NCBI GenBank assembly: GCA_963792875.1
Contig: CAWBXV010000006.1
Span: 186,001 to 250,000 of the forward strand
Reading direction: 5' to 3'
DNA: 64,000 nt
Origin: JAHEGP01 sp963792875
Lineage (GTDB): Bacteria; Pseudomonadota; Gammaproteobacteria; Pseudomonadales; JAHEGP01
How positions within the stretch are numbered: the stretch's first letter is position 1; each line of letters starts with the position of its first letter. The notes below the pieces were generated by a model. It searched no databases. It had not been told where the DNA came from and was given only the letters and a program-made list of their open reading frames with translations. The translations under genes were made by a program, and so were the position numbers. Shown here one piece after another: positions 24,349 to 33,761 of the stretch.

Positions 24349-26247
24349 ATGCTTGAAGTGAAAAAATCGGCGCGCAGCGCGCTGGTGGGCGCGAAAGCGA
24401 TGATTGCGGGCGGCGCTCTGTTGCTCGCCGCCTGCGCCGCGGCGCCGACCGTGACCACCGAGGACATCGAGCTGGCCGAGCGGACCGGCCAACTGGAAGT
24501 GCTGTTCGATCAGCTGCAGGCGCAACTGGACGGGGCCAGGGTGGGCAGCAGCAAGGCCCTGCAGCTCACACAGGTGCGCGACGACGTCGGCGCCCGCCTG
24601 GCGCAACCCAGCTTGCAGCGCATTGACGCATTGCTTGCCGCGGCCGGCGATTCACCCTTGTCGCTGGCAGAGCTGGACGAGTTGGACGGTGAAATCCTGG
24701 CGCTGAGGCGCTTCCGGCCATTCGAACGTCCGGAACTCAATCAGCAGGCGAGTGCGCTGCGACGGCAAACCGATGCTGAGATCGCGCGCCTGACGCAGCA
24801 ACTGTCGGGGCTGGACGGCGCCGCCGCGGGCAGCCGCTACAGCGTGCTCAAACAACTGGCCGAGCTCGACACCAGCGCGCCGACGCAGGCGCTCTACGAG
24901 CAGGCAAGCCAGGAGCTGAGCAAGCTCTACGCGGCAGGCGTGAGCGCGGTAGAGCGCAAACAGCTGTCCGTGGCCAGAGACCTGTTCGATCAGGTGGCGG
25001 CGGCCGATCCGGCTTATCGCGAGCTGGTCTTCTACCGGGAGCTGGTGGAGGCGGGCTTGTTTGAGCAGCGCTTCTGGCAGGCTCTGGTGGAGGGGGCGCC
25101 CGAGGACGCCTACCGCATCTTCCATGAGTTCGCGCAAACCGCAGCGTATGTTACCCACGGTAACCGGGTGGCACAGGATGCCATGGAGCTGGCCGCCTAT
25201 TACGATGCGCTCGGTGACAAATTGCGCCGCCAGCGCAACTGGTTGGAGAGTTATCGCGCCTTTGAAAAGTCCGGTTTCATTCGGGGCAAGGTCGACGATA
25301 GCGCGCAGCCGAGCAAGGCGCAGCAGGCATTCATCGACGAGATGGTGCGCCGTTATCAGGCCTCGGAGAGAGCCCGCCGGCAGTCGGAGGCGCTGGCCTA
25401 TCTCTCCATCATTGAGAATCTCGATCCCGGTAATGCGGTGCTTGCCAACAACATGGGCGCGGCCTTTGGGCAGGTGCTGGAGCAGGCCAGAGTGCGGTAT
25501 GACATCCCCGGTTTCGCGGGTGAGCACGGCGAGCAGCTGGCGCAGAGCGTGCGGCAGCGGCTGGGGAATGCCGGAGCGGCCATCGTGGAGGGTCCGTCGG
25601 CGACTGCCATGATGCAGTTCCAGGTGGCGGGGGAAGTGCTGAATGCGGCGGTCGACAGCACCAGCGCGCCGAGGGTGGAGCAGCGCGAGGTCCTGATCGG
25701 CACCGTGGCGGGCACCAATCCTGCGCACGAGCAGTGGCTCCAGCTGCCTGACGAGCATCGCGCTCAGGTGCCGGAGCCGCCGCCGACGGTGGACGTGCCG
25801 CGCTATGCGGTCGCTGACGTGCCGGTGAGTGATGTCGTCGTTGAGGCGGCCATGGCGGTGCGGGTCCAGGTGCAGACTGCTGAGGGCGCGGAAGTGACGC
25901 TGCAGGATCAGTTCAATGAACGGCAGGTCGCGGAGGGTCTGGCCGTTGGCGCATTCAACGTCGGGGACCACTACTACGAAGCCGTCGCGGCGCCGCTGCC
26001 AGCCAGGGGTGAGATGCTGCAGCAGCTCATCGACGTCATCGCGCAGCGCATCGCTGACCGCCTGATCGAGCAGAGCGCAGGCGCCCAGGCGCAGTACGCG
26101 GCCGAGGCCGAGCGGCTGGCGGCGGACAACCGCCGCGCTGCCGTCAGCCGATGGAGCTATGCCTATGTGGTGAGCGACCCCAGGTCCAGTGATCGCGCGA
26201 AACTGCGCAGGTCGATGCAGGAGGCGGTCCTGCGCGGCGGCGCCTGA
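24349..26247 (+). CDS. Large lipoprotein of unknown function
   Basis: 632 residues. The signal peptide ends in a lipobox (LLLAAC, Cys near 27-28 of MLEVKKSARS...). The mature protein is rich in Ala/Gln/Glu and mostly helical, with repeat-like helix pairs from about 40 to 420. A Pro-rich linker PEPPPTVDVPRY follows, and then a C-terminal mixed domain (about 480-632) with RWSYAYVVSDPRSSD near the end. It may be a TPR-like scaffold at the outer membrane; no enzyme motif is seen. It converges with the Ser/Thr kinase gene 133 bases downstream. An alternative ATG at 24334 would add five residues. Confidence 0.8.
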   Translation: MLEVKKSARSALVGAKAMIAGGALLLAACAAAPTVTTEDIELAERTGQLEVLFDQLQAQLDGARVGSSKALQLTQVRDDVGARLAQPSLQRIDALLAAAGDSPLSLAELDELDGEILALRRFRPFERPELNQQASALRRQTDAEIARLTQQLSGLDGAAAGSRYSVLKQLAELDTSAPTQALYEQASQELSKLYAAGVSAVERKQLSVARDLFDQVAAADPAYRELVFYRELVEAGLFEQRFWQALVEGAPEDAYRIFHEFAQTAAYVTHGNRVAQDAMELAAYYDALGDKLRRQRNWLESYRAFEKSGFIRGKVDDSAQPSKAQQAFIDEMVRRYQASERARRQSEALAYLSIIENLDPGNAVLANNMGAAFGQVLEQARVRYDIPGFAGEHGEQLAQSVRQRLGNAGAAIVEGPSATAMMQFQVAGEVLNAAVDSTSAPRVEQREVLIGTVAGTNPAHEQWLQLPDEHRAQVPEPPPTVDVPRYAVADVPVSDVVVEAAMAVRVQVQTAEGAEVTLQDQFNERQVAEGLAVGAFNVGDHYYEAVAAPLPARGEMLQQLIDVIAQRIADRLIEQSAGAQAQYAAEAERLAADNRRAAVSRWSYAYVVSDPRSSDRAKLRRSMQEAVLRGGA

Positions 26248-26259
26248 AAGCCGATGCCA

Positions 26260-26281
26260 GCCGTCGCCGCAAGGCGGCGGC
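26260..26281. terminator. Hairpin between convergent lipoprotein and kinase genes
   Basis: 9-bp stem (GCCGTCGCC/GGCGGCGGC, one T-G pair) with a GCAA tetraloop, 12 bases after the lipoprotein stop. No T-run, so a moderate terminator candidate. Confidence 0.4.
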
Positions 26282-26379
26282 GCAGGATCCGCCTTTGGCC
26301 ATCCCCGCCCGGCGCCCTGTGGCGGCGCTTTGCGCCACCGACGAGGGTGGACGCGGGCCGCTGACGGCGTGGCGCCGCG

Positions 26380-28488
26380 CTATGGCCGGCCACCGGCAGC
26401 CGACAGCAGGGGATGATCGGGTGCGACCAGTGCCAGGTCCGCCAGGCGCGTCGCGTAGAGGGCGCGGTCGCCGTCGTTCGACGCCGCCTCGAGGTCCGTG
26501 ACGATATGCCGGGTCAGGTTCTGCAGGCCCTGCCTCGCCGCCTCGTTGCCCGGCTCCAGTTGCAGCACTTCCCGGTATTTCTGCCAGGCGTTGTCGTCCG
26601 CCGGGCTGGTGAGCCGGCCCTCGCCGACATCGAATTCCGCGCCTCTGAGCAGGCCGGTGATCTTGAGGCGGCCAAGCATTGTCTGAGCCTGCTCTGTCGG
26701 CCCGGTGGCCGAGCCGTGCGGCCTGGGCTGAGCCGCTGCCACGCTGCCCGCTGCGGTCGCGCTGGGCTTGGTGGCGGCGTCAGAGGAGGCGTCCAGCGTG
26801 GCTTCAGCCGCGTCCAGCAGCTGCGCGTCGAGCCCGGCGGCGCGGGCGGTGGCGAGGATTGACCGGGCACCTTCGATGTCGCCGCGCCCGAGCGCCGCGT
26901 CGATGTGGTTGAGCAGGCCCAGCAGCACGGCCTCCTGGCCCGCCAGGGCTGCGGCATTGTGCTCATCCAGCGTGAGCACCTCCCGGTAGGCCTGCAGGGC
27001 GTTGGCGCCAGCTGGGGAGGCCAGCGTGCCGGCAGCTAACAGGCCGGCGGCGTGCGTCAGCATCTCGTTGATGATCTCGGTCTGCTTGTCCAGCCTGGGG
27101 ATGGTCGCTACCCGCAGCCCGGTCAGGGCGCCGCTGGCGCGTGCGGCCATGCCGGCGGCGTTGGTCAGCCCCGGGCTGGTCTGTGCCCCAATGGCGGCCC
27201 CGATGCTGTCTCCCACCGTGGCGGCGAGGGCGTCCTCAGCTGCGGTCGCGGCGGCGGTGCCGCCGCCGGTATCGCTGCCGAAGTCGACCTTGAGCCGCTC
27301 AAGCCAGGCCGGCAAGCGAGGTTCTTGGAGCTGCAGCGCGGTAATGCCGCGATACACCGCTGCCCTGGCGCGCTGGTAGTCCGGGTGGCTGGTCAGGCGC
27401 TGCAATGCCGGTTGCAGCTGTCCGGTCTGGGCGAAGTGCCAGAGCGCCGCGCCGGTCAGGGCGACAGCCAGCGCACCAACGGCTGGCCAGCCGAGCCTGC
27501 GGCCGGGCCTGGCAGGTGCCGGCCGTGGTGATGCCCCGGCGTCCGCCGCCGCCGTAGCGGCCGTCGTCAGAGCGTCGTCGCTGTCGACACGCAGCTCATC
27601 GATCGGCGGCGGCGGCGCCATGCCCAGCGCGTCGAGCGCCTCGATCAGCTGCCCGGCGTCGTCGAAGCGGTCGTCGGGGTGCTTTGCGAGCAGTCTGTCG
27701 ATGACGGGTTGCAGCGGCTGCAGCTCATCGGGGAGCTGAGGAATCGGCTCCCGGACGTGTTTGATGCCGATCTCGAGCGCATCCTTGCCATCGAAGGGCA
27801 CATCACCGGTGAGAATTTCATAAAAGACGATGCCGAGGGCGTAGAGGTCAGAGCGCGCGTCGGTGGCGCGGCCACGAATCTGCTCGGGGCTCATATACTG
27901 CGGTGTGCCTACCACCACCCCGAGCTGCGTTTCCTGGCTGCTGCGCTCGCTGGGACGCGCGATGCCGAAATCGGTGAGCACGGCGCTGCCGTCGGCGCGG
28001 AACAGGATATTGCCCGGCTTGACGTCGCCGTGCAGATAGCCCTGGGCGTGCGCGTAGGCCAGCGCAGCCGCGATCTGGCGAGTGATGGCGACGGCCTCGT
28101 CGGCCGCACCCGCCTCGATGCGGGCGGTCAGCTCGCCGCCGGGGAGGTATTCCATGACGATGAAGAAGCGCCGGTCGACCTCGCCCAGCTCGTAGATCCG
28201 GCTGACGCCAGGGTGGGAAAAGCCGGCCGCGATCTGGGCTTCCCGGACGAAGCGGTCTCCATACTGCGGGTCCGCGGCCAGTACCGGCGACATGATCTTT
28301 ACGGCGACCTCGTGGCCATAGTCGATGTCGACGGCGAGGTAGACGCTGGCCATGCCACCGGTGCCCAGATAGCCGACGATGTCATAGCCCGGGATCGATG
28401 GCGCGGTGGTCAATGGCTGGTTATTCAGGCGCGGCTCCACGGTATCAGGCGATACGTCGGTGAATGGATGCGACAAATTATACGTCAC
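26380..28488 (-). CDS. Transmembrane Ser/Thr protein kinase with duplicated extracytoplasmic repeat
   Basis: 702 residues. The Hanks-type kinase domain (about 35-290) has the glycine loop GTGGMASVY (42-50), catalytic Lys64 in VAVK, Glu83 and catalytic Asp155 in HGDVKPGN. DFG (173-175) and the P+1 loop VGTPQYMSPEQ complete it, so it should be active, although Gly replaces Arg in HRD. One membrane helix (about 333-353) follows. The periplasmic part carries two copies (about 483-563 and 623-698) of a helical repeat with the shared pattern L-SPA--NA--YREVL-L---N-AA--G. Its substrate is unknown; the convergent lipoprotein is a neighbour candidate. Confidence 0.93.
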   Translation of the reverse strand: MTYNLSHPFTDVSPDTVEPRLNNQPLTTAPSIPGYDIVGYLGTGGMASVYLAVDIDYGHEVAVKIMSPVLAADPQYGDRFVREAQIAAGFSHPGVSRIYELGEVDRRFFIVMEYLPGGELTARIEAGAADEAVAITRQIAAALAYAHAQGYLHGDVKPGNILFRADGSAVLTDFGIARPSERSSQETQLGVVVGTPQYMSPEQIRGRATDARSDLYALGIVFYEILTGDVPFDGKDALEIGIKHVREPIPQLPDELQPLQPVIDRLLAKHPDDRFDDAGQLIEALDALGMAPPPPIDELRVDSDDALTTAATAAADAGASPRPAPARPGRRLGWPAVGALAVALTGAALWHFAQTGQLQPALQRLTSHPDYQRARAAVYRGITALQLQEPRLPAWLERLKVDFGSDTGGGTAAATAAEDALAATVGDSIGAAIGAQTSPGLTNAAGMAARASGALTGLRVATIPRLDKQTEIINEMLTHAAGLLAAGTLASPAGANALQAYREVLTLDEHNAAALAGQEAVLLGLLNHIDAALGRGDIEGARSILATARAAGLDAQLLDAAEATLDASSDAATKPSATAAGSVAAAQPRPHGSATGPTEQAQTMLGRLKITGLLRGAEFDVGEGRLTSPADDNAWQKYREVLQLEPGNEAARQGLQNLTRHIVTDLEAASNDGDRALYATRLADLALVAPDHPLLSAAGGRP

Positions 28489-28587
28489 CGCTGCGTGCTG
28501 GAGGGGGCCGCCTGAGTGACCGTTGCTTCATGTGCCGAGCGGATTGCGGGGAGCCGGAGGCTGGCATGTCGCCATCCGGCCCGCGCG

Positions 28588-29604
28588 CTACCCTCCGGTC
28601 ATGTTCATGAAGCGCAGGATGCGGGGGGCGGCGGCAAGGTCGAATTCGTGGCGCTCGGGCTTGAGCTGCATGGCGGCGACGATGGCCTGCTGCAGTGCCA
28701 CCGGATCCCCGGCATGGCGCCGCACCACGGCGCGCAGGTCCGCCGAGTGTTCATTGCCCAGGCACAGCAGCAGGCGCCCCTCGGCCGTCAGGCGGACCCG
28801 GTTGCACTGACCACAGAAATTGTGGCTGTGAGGGGAAATGAAACCGACGCGGATGGCGCTGTCGGCCATGCGGTAGTAGGTGCTGGGACCGCCTGTGGTC
28901 TCGCCGGACGCCATCAGCGGATAGCGGGCCTCGATCACCGCGCGCACTGCGTCACTGGAGCAATAGGCCTGCGCGCGGTCGTGGGCCGTGGTCGCGCCCA
29001 GGGGCATTTCTTCGATAAAGGCGAGGTCCAGGCCGCGCCCGCGGCAGAATTCCAGGAGATCGAGGATCTCGTCGTGGTTTTCGCCCCTGAGGATCACCGC
29101 GTTGAGCTTGATGCGCTCGAAGCCGGCGGCCTGGGCCGCGTCGATGCCGGCCAGCACCTGGTCGAGGTCGCCGACCCGCGTCATGCGGCGGAAGCGGTCC
29201 TTCCTGAGGCTGTCGAGGCTGATATTGAGGCGCTTGACGCCCGCGGCGCGCAGCGGTCCGGCAAACTTGCCGAGCGCAGACCCGTTGGTGGTCATGGTCA
29301 GCTCTTCCAGGCCCGGCAGGCTTCCGAGCCTGGCCACCAGATCGAGCACGTTGTTGCGCACCAGCGGCTCGCCGCCGGTCAGTCTGATCTTTTTCACCCC
29401 CAGGCTCACGAACGCGCGCGCGATCCACTCGATTTCTTCGAGGGTCAGAATGGCGGCCCTGGGGAGAAACTGCATGGTTTCCGCCATGCAGTACACGCAG
29501 CGGAAATCGCAGCGGTCGGTCACCGAGATGCGCACGTAGTCCACGACCCGCCCGAATCGGTCCACCAGCTGCGCAGCGTTGGTATCAAGGCCTGAGGGGG
29601 TCAT
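28588..29604 (-). CDS. moaA: GTP 3',8-cyclase (molybdenum cofactor synthesis)
   Basis: Radical-SAM enzyme that starts molybdopterin synthesis from GTP, with MoaC. 338 residues. The SAM-cluster motif is CDFRCVYC (Cys32, 36, 39). The second 4Fe-4S cluster is bound by CGQC and a later LLLC, and the essential C-terminal GG (MNMTGG) is present. The ATG at 29604 is chosen because the conserved FGRVVDYVRISVTDRC begins 17 residues later. A TATGAT on the minus strand at 29646-29641 could be its -10. No other moa gene is in the window. Confidence 0.96.
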   Translation of the reverse strand: MTPSGLDTNAAQLVDRFGRVVDYVRISVTDRCDFRCVYCMAETMQFLPRAAILTLEEIEWIARAFVSLGVKKIRLTGGEPLVRNNVLDLVARLGSLPGLEELTMTTNGSALGKFAGPLRAAGVKRLNISLDSLRKDRFRRMTRVGDLDQVLAGIDAAQAAGFERIKLNAVILRGENHDEILDLLEFCRGRGLDLAFIEEMPLGATTAHDRAQAYCSSDAVRAVIEARYPLMASGETTGGPSTYYRMADSAIRVGFISPHSHNFCGQCNRVRLTAEGRLLLCLGNEHSADLRAVVRRHAGDPVALQQAIVAAMQLKPERHEFDLAAAPRILRFMNMTGG

Positions 29605-29931
29605 CAATGCGGTCGCGTCCAGAATATGGCGTAGCTCCCTATCATAATGAATGCGCGGGGCGCAGACCAGCGCGCGGGCAACGCCGGGCAGCACCCGTGT
29701 ACCTCGCGCCGCCGGATGGCGTGTCCGCTGCATCTTTTGTGGTCGTTTTGTGGTCGGCCCAGCGTATAAGGCGTATATTCAAAAAACTGCAGGGTTGATG
29801 CTCGGCGCTGAAGGCGCAATGCGCTTCGGGCATTTCGGCTGGTAGTTTGCCACTCTGGCTGGTTTGTCCTGTCTGCGCCCCAGCGCGGCTCTGAGCGGGT
29901 AGCGGATCCCTGAGTGATCAAGGGGGGCAAA
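29605..29931. other. 327-base divergent intergenic region, moaA / universal stress gene
   Basis: Holds a minus-strand TATGAT (29646-29641) for moaA and a plus-strand TATAAG (29765-29770) that could serve the stress-protein gene; neither has a good -35. I looked for a molybdenum-cofactor riboswitch before moaA but could not establish one by eye. Confidence 0.3.
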
Positions 29932-30351
29932 ATGGGTTACCAGAAGGTTTTATTTATCGCCAGCGGTGATGACAATGCCGACGGCGCGGCATTGGCGAGG
30001 CTGTGCCGGGCCTTGATGGAGGCATCGGAGAAAATCTATCTGCTCTATATCGACGAGCATCACGTGACGGGGTTCGGCACGATGACAGCGAGTCACCACA
30101 TCGCCAACGACATGCAGATCAAGCAGGAGATCTTTCCACGCCTCAAGCGCATCTGCGACAGCCTCTGTATTCCGACTGACCACATCGCCATCCGCTTTGG
30201 CAATCGCGCGCGCGTGATCGAGCAGTTCGTGCAGGAACGGGGGGTCGAGATGCTCGCCATCAGCTGTCTGCTGGCAAGCGACACCCGCCTGATGAAGCGG
30301 TTTTCGCCGCTGCTGGAGGCCTGCCAGTGCGATCTTCACGTCATGCCCTAG
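29932..30351 (+). CDS. Universal stress protein-like protein
   Basis: 139 residues with a Rossmann-like UspA layout: an N-terminal strand KVLFIASGDD, an acidic helix, KIYLLYIDEHHV as the second strand, and a C-terminal strand VEMLAISC. The usual UspA ATP motif G-x2-G-x9-G-S/T is not visible, so it may be a non-nucleotide-binding member. The ATG at 29932 follows AAGGGGGG at good spacing; an in-frame GTG at 29914 is less likely. Role inferred only. Confidence 0.7.
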   Translation: MGYQKVLFIASGDDNADGAALARLCRALMEASEKIYLLYIDEHHVTGFGTMTASHHIANDMQIKQEIFPRLKRICDSLCIPTDHIAIRFGNRARVIEQFVQERGVEMLAISCLLASDTRLMKRFSPLLEACQCDLHVMP

Positions 30352-30384
30352 CAGCCGGTGACCTGGGGCACTGGCAGGCAGCGG

Positions 30385-30888
30385 TTACCGCTGCAGCATG
30401 GCGATTGACTCGCGCACCGAGCGGAAGGCGATATCCGCGGGGGCGATCTGGTCGGGGCGAAGCCAGTGCGCGTGGGCGATATCGTCGGCGGGCGCCAGGG
30501 CGGGCCGCTCAGTCAGGCGAGCGGTAAAGAACGCATCGCTGGTATGGTACAGCACGCCGTCGAAGAGGTACTCGTTGGCGCATGAGCCCAGATAGCGCAG
30601 CGCCGGCAGGGCAATGCCCAGCTCTTCGCGCACCTCCCGCTGCAGGCCCTGCTCCAGGCTCTCGCCGGGTTCCACAAAGCCGCCGGGCAGGTCCAGCAGG
30701 CCGCGGCCCGGGTCGGCGCTCCTCACCGCGAACAGTACGCGATCCTCATGCAGCAGCAGCACGCCCACGGCGGCGGCGACGTTGTGAAAGTAGTGAAAAT
30801 GACAGCGGCGGCAGCGCAGCTCCTTGGCGTCCAGAAAACTCAGCTCAGTGGCGCCACAGGCCGGGCACAGGGCAAAAGGTGACTTCAT
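30385..30888 (-). CDS. NUDIX hydrolase with zinc ribbon
   Basis: 167 residues. An N-terminal zinc ribbon has CPAC and CRRC (Cys8, 11, 26, 29), as in NudC/YfaO-like pyrophosphatases. The Nudix box GGFVEPGESLEQGLQREVREELG is complete, with the REVREE metal ligands. It hydrolyses a nucleoside-diphosphate-linked substrate; which one cannot be told, but a zinc ribbon is typical of NADH-pyrophosphatase relatives. Convergent with the stress-protein gene 34 bases away. Confidence 0.92.
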   Translation of the reverse strand: MKSPFALCPACGATELSFLDAKELRCRRCHFHYFHNVAAAVGVLLLHEDRVLFAVRSADPGRGLLDLPGGFVEPGESLEQGLQREVREELGIALPALRYLGSCANEYLFDGVLYHTSDAFFTARLTERPALAPADDIAHAHWLRPDQIAPADIAFRSVRESIAMLQR

Positions 30889-30996
30889 CGCGGTGTCGCT
30901 CGGTCTGCTGGCGTGTTGAGTGGGTGGGCACGCGGTGCGGCTGCCGGCACCGGTCCTGCGCGGTGGGCGCCGCTATCGCCGCGATGCCCGCTGCGG

Positions 30997-31791
30997 TCAG
31001 CCTGCTGCCGGCAGGTGATCGGCCGGGGGCAGCGGCAAGCGGTAGAAGTGCAGCGCGTTGGTGCAGAATATGGCATCGAGGGAAGCCCCGTCCAGGGCTT
31101 CGCAGAGGGTCAGGACGTCCTCTCGGCTGAACGGCGTCGGCGCCCGGGTGCAGGGCAGATCGGTGCCGAACATGAGGGCCTGGGGGTTGGCGGAGTGGAT
31201 GGCCTGCAGCGCCTGTGCGATCGGCAGGTCGCCGCGGCTGAAGCCGGTCGCCTTGACCCTGGCGCCGCGTTCTGCCGCGCGCAGCAGCGCCGGCAGTCCC
31301 CGGGCCGTCAACCCCAGGTGATCGATCGACACCGCAGGCAGTTCGCGCAGTGCCCGGCGCAGGCCGGGCAGCTCGGCGGCGTCGAGGTAGAGCTCGACGT
31401 GCCAGCCGGCCACTTCGTGCACGCGCCGCCCCAGCCTGAGCAGCGCATCGATGCCGACGCCGGCGCCGCGGTAGTAGTTGCAGCGGATGCCGCGCACGCC
31501 GGCCCGGTCGAGCCCCAGTATCTCGCCCTCGGAGATGCTGCCGGCGACCTGCGCGACGCCTGCGAACCCCGGGCCCAGCCGCTGCAGCGCCTGGGTCAGA
31601 TAGGTGGTATCCAGCCCCTGAAATGAGCCCGAGACCAGCGCGCCGCCGATGATGGGCAGGTCGGCCGTCCGCGCGCGGTAGTGTTCGATCGTAAACGGGT
31701 CCGGCAGGAAGCCGGCGTTGCCGCACAGCGGAAAACCCGGCTCGATGATGTGCAGGTGGCTGTCGAACACGCGTGCAGGCAGGCCATCCAT
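30997..31791 (-). CDS. Amidohydrolase family protein
   Basis: 264 residues, a TIM-barrel amidohydrolase_2 (COG3618-like lactonase/decarboxylase). The metal motif HLH (His12, His14) follows a short N-terminus. ISIDHLGL-like VSIDHLGLTARG carries the third histidine, and FGTDLPCTR holds the late catalytic Asp. Substrates of the family are sugar lactones and aromatic acids; not assignable here. The ATG at 31791 is used because the DSHLH motif begins 9 residues later; a GTG/ATG further upstream adds a low-complexity tail. The last 108 bases to the NUDIX start hold nothing recognised. Confidence 0.9.
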   Translation of the reverse strand: MDGLPARVFDSHLHIIEPGFPLCGNAGFLPDPFTIEHYRARTADLPIIGGALVSGSFQGLDTTYLTQALQRLGPGFAGVAQVAGSISEGEILGLDRAGVRGIRCNYYRGAGVGIDALLRLGRRVHEVAGWHVELYLDAAELPGLRRALRELPAVSIDHLGLTARGLPALLRAAERGARVKATGFSRGDLPIAQALQAIHSANPQALMFGTDLPCTRAPTPFSREDVLTLCEALDGASLDAIFCTNALHFYRLPLPPADHLPAAG

Positions 31792-32024
31792 CAGCGCTCT
31801 CCGTCCTGGCCGCCCGCAGGGTTGCGGCAGCTTGCTGCCGGCGGCGTCAGGGGCCATTGCGGCCCGGCCGACATGCCCGCCGCCTCGTCGGTGCCTCCGG
31901 GCGCGTGACGATAGTGCGCAGCCGGGCGCCTTTGAAATTCACGGCATGGCCCTGCAGGTGTTAATATTCCGCCCGGGCAAGCCCTCCCAGGCTGCCGCGC
32001 GTCCGATACCCGCCCCTGGATCAG

Positions 32025-33761
32025 TTGGCAAGGCCCTTGTCTCACCGAGCGTTCATTGTACAGGCACGACGATGGTGCTGCGCGCTGTTCTGCTGCTGCA
32101 CCTGGGTCGCGGCGGCGCAGGCCGAGGTGGCGGTCAAGGTGCGGGGCGCCGACGGGGTCCTGCTGGACAACATCGAGGCACATTTCGCCGGCCTCGATCT
32201 GCCCCAGGGTTCGGAGCGGCTGCGCGCGCGCAGAGTCGAAGAGACGCTGCGCGAGGCGGCGCGGGCGGTGGGCTATTACGATTACCGGGCCACCACCCGC
32301 TGGGACGGCAACGCGCTCTATATCCACATCGAACCCGGCGAGCCGGTGCGTTGGGTCTGGCCCAAGCTGCGGATCAAAGGCGACGGCCTGGCGGCGACGC
32401 CCGTTGCCGGTCTGACGCTCGACCATCCGTTTACCGTGGGCGAACCGCTGAATCATCGGACCTACGATGATTTCAAGAGCCACTGGCTGCAGATGAGTCG
32501 TGATCAGGGCTTTCTCGACGCGCGTTACAGCGAAGCGCGCCTGCGCATCAAGCCCCGCAGGCTGCAGGCCCAGGCGATCATGACGCTGGTCACCGGCGAT
32601 CCCTATCGCGTCGGTTCGGTGAGCTTCGCCGGCAGTTCGCTGGACAGCGCACTGCTCAAGCGCCTGTCGCCCATTGTGGCGGGAGAAATTTTCCGCCGCA
32701 GCCGGGTGAATCAGCTGCGTCGCAATCTGGAACGCAGCCGCTATTTCAAGCTGATTCACATCGAGACCCAGGTCAACGCGGATCACACCATCGATCTCAA
32801 GGTCGGCCTGAAGGACGCTGCGCGCCACGACCTTGGCATCGGTGCGGGCTTCGCCACCGATACCGGCGTGCGGGTGCGGCTGCGCTGGGAGCTGCCGCGG
32901 ATCAACCGCAGGGGCCACAGCCTCTATAACCGCGTCATGCTCAGCGAGCCGCGTCAGGAGCTGATGTCGACCTACCGCATCCCGCTGCGCGAACCACTCT
33001 ATCAGAGTTTCAATGTGTCGGTCGGCTGGGAGCGCTCGGTGATCGAGACCACCAGCGCGCAGGTGACCCGGCTGGATGCCCGCGTTCTGGATCAGTGGTG
33101 GGATGGCTGGCTGTCCTCGGTGGGCGTCGGCTTTCTGCGCGAGACTTCGCAGGAGGGCAGCGAGGTCTCGCTGCTGACCAGTTATCTGCTGCCCGGGCTG
33201 ACGCTCAATTTCGCCAAGCGGGACCTGCAGCCGGACCCGGTCGAGGGCTACAATATCTGGCTGACCGCGGCCGCTTCCGCCGAGCAGCTGGGGGTGGATA
33301 CGGCCTTTCTGCGCCTGCAGGGGGGGCACAAGCGCCTGATCGATCTGGGCGGTCCGCATCTGCTCATCGCGCGCTTCGAACTGGGCGCCATCGTCACGGA
33401 CGACATCTTTGACGTGCCGCTGTCACAGCGCTTCTTCACGGGGGGCGACCAGACCGTGCGGGGCTTCGACCTGGACGGCATATCGTCGCGCAACGAGGCG
33501 GGCGACCCCATTGGCGGCCGCTATCTCAACGTGGGCAGCCTGGAATACAGCGTCAAGATTTTCCCCAGCTGGCGCTTTGGCGTTTTCGCGGATGCGGGGA
33601 GGGCCTATAACGTGAGCAGCGAGCCCTGGCATGTCGGCAGCGGCTTCGGGCTGCGCTGGCTTTCGCCCATCGGCCAGGTGCGCGTGGATGTCGCCTGGCC
33701 GATCGACGACGAGTTCGAATCCGGCGCCAAGCTGCATATCTTCATGGGGCCACTGCTGTGA
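32025..33761 (+). CDS. tamA: TamA, outer-membrane Omp85-family assembly factor
   Basis: 578 residues. A signal peptide (WCCALFCCCTWVAAAQA) precedes POTRA domains (about 30-250), with the TamA-typical GYYDYRATTRW. The 16-strand barrel (about 260-578) has FTGGDQTVRGF, the conserved Omp85 VRGF loop. With TamB it inserts or exports outer-membrane components; recent work ties the pair to phospholipid transport. Start uncertain: TTG 32025 has GGA 5 bases upstream, and TTG 32037 is possible. It overlaps tamB by four bases. Confidence 0.93.
   Translation: MARPLSHRAFIVQARRWCCALFCCCTWVAAAQAEVAVKVRGADGVLLDNIEAHFAGLDLPQGSERLRARRVEETLREAARAVGYYDYRATTRWDGNALYIHIEPGEPVRWVWPKLRIKGDGLAATPVAGLTLDHPFTVGEPLNHRTYDDFKSHWLQMSRDQGFLDARYSEARLRIKPRRLQAQAIMTLVTGDPYRVGSVSFAGSSLDSALLKRLSPIVAGEIFRRSRVNQLRRNLERSRYFKLIHIETQVNADHTIDLKVGLKDAARHDLGIGAGFATDTGVRVRLRWELPRINRRGHSLYNRVMLSEPRQELMSTYRIPLREPLYQSFNVSVGWERSVIETTSAQVTRLDARVLDQWWDGWLSSVGVGFLRETSQEGSEVSLLTSYLLPGLTLNFAKRDLQPDPVEGYNIWLTAAASAEQLGVDTAFLRLQGGHKRLIDLGGPHLLIARFELGAIVTDDIFDVPLSQRFFTGGDQTVRGFDLDGISSRNEAGDPIGGRYLNVGSLEYSVKIFPSWRFGVFADAGRAYNVSSEPWHVGSGFGLRWLSPIGQVRVDVAWPIDDEFESGAKLHIFMGPLL

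Noticed and set aside
29605..29931. Molybdenum-cofactor riboswitch before moaA
   Set aside because: The position is right, but I could not identify the conserved stems; a covariance-model search would decide.
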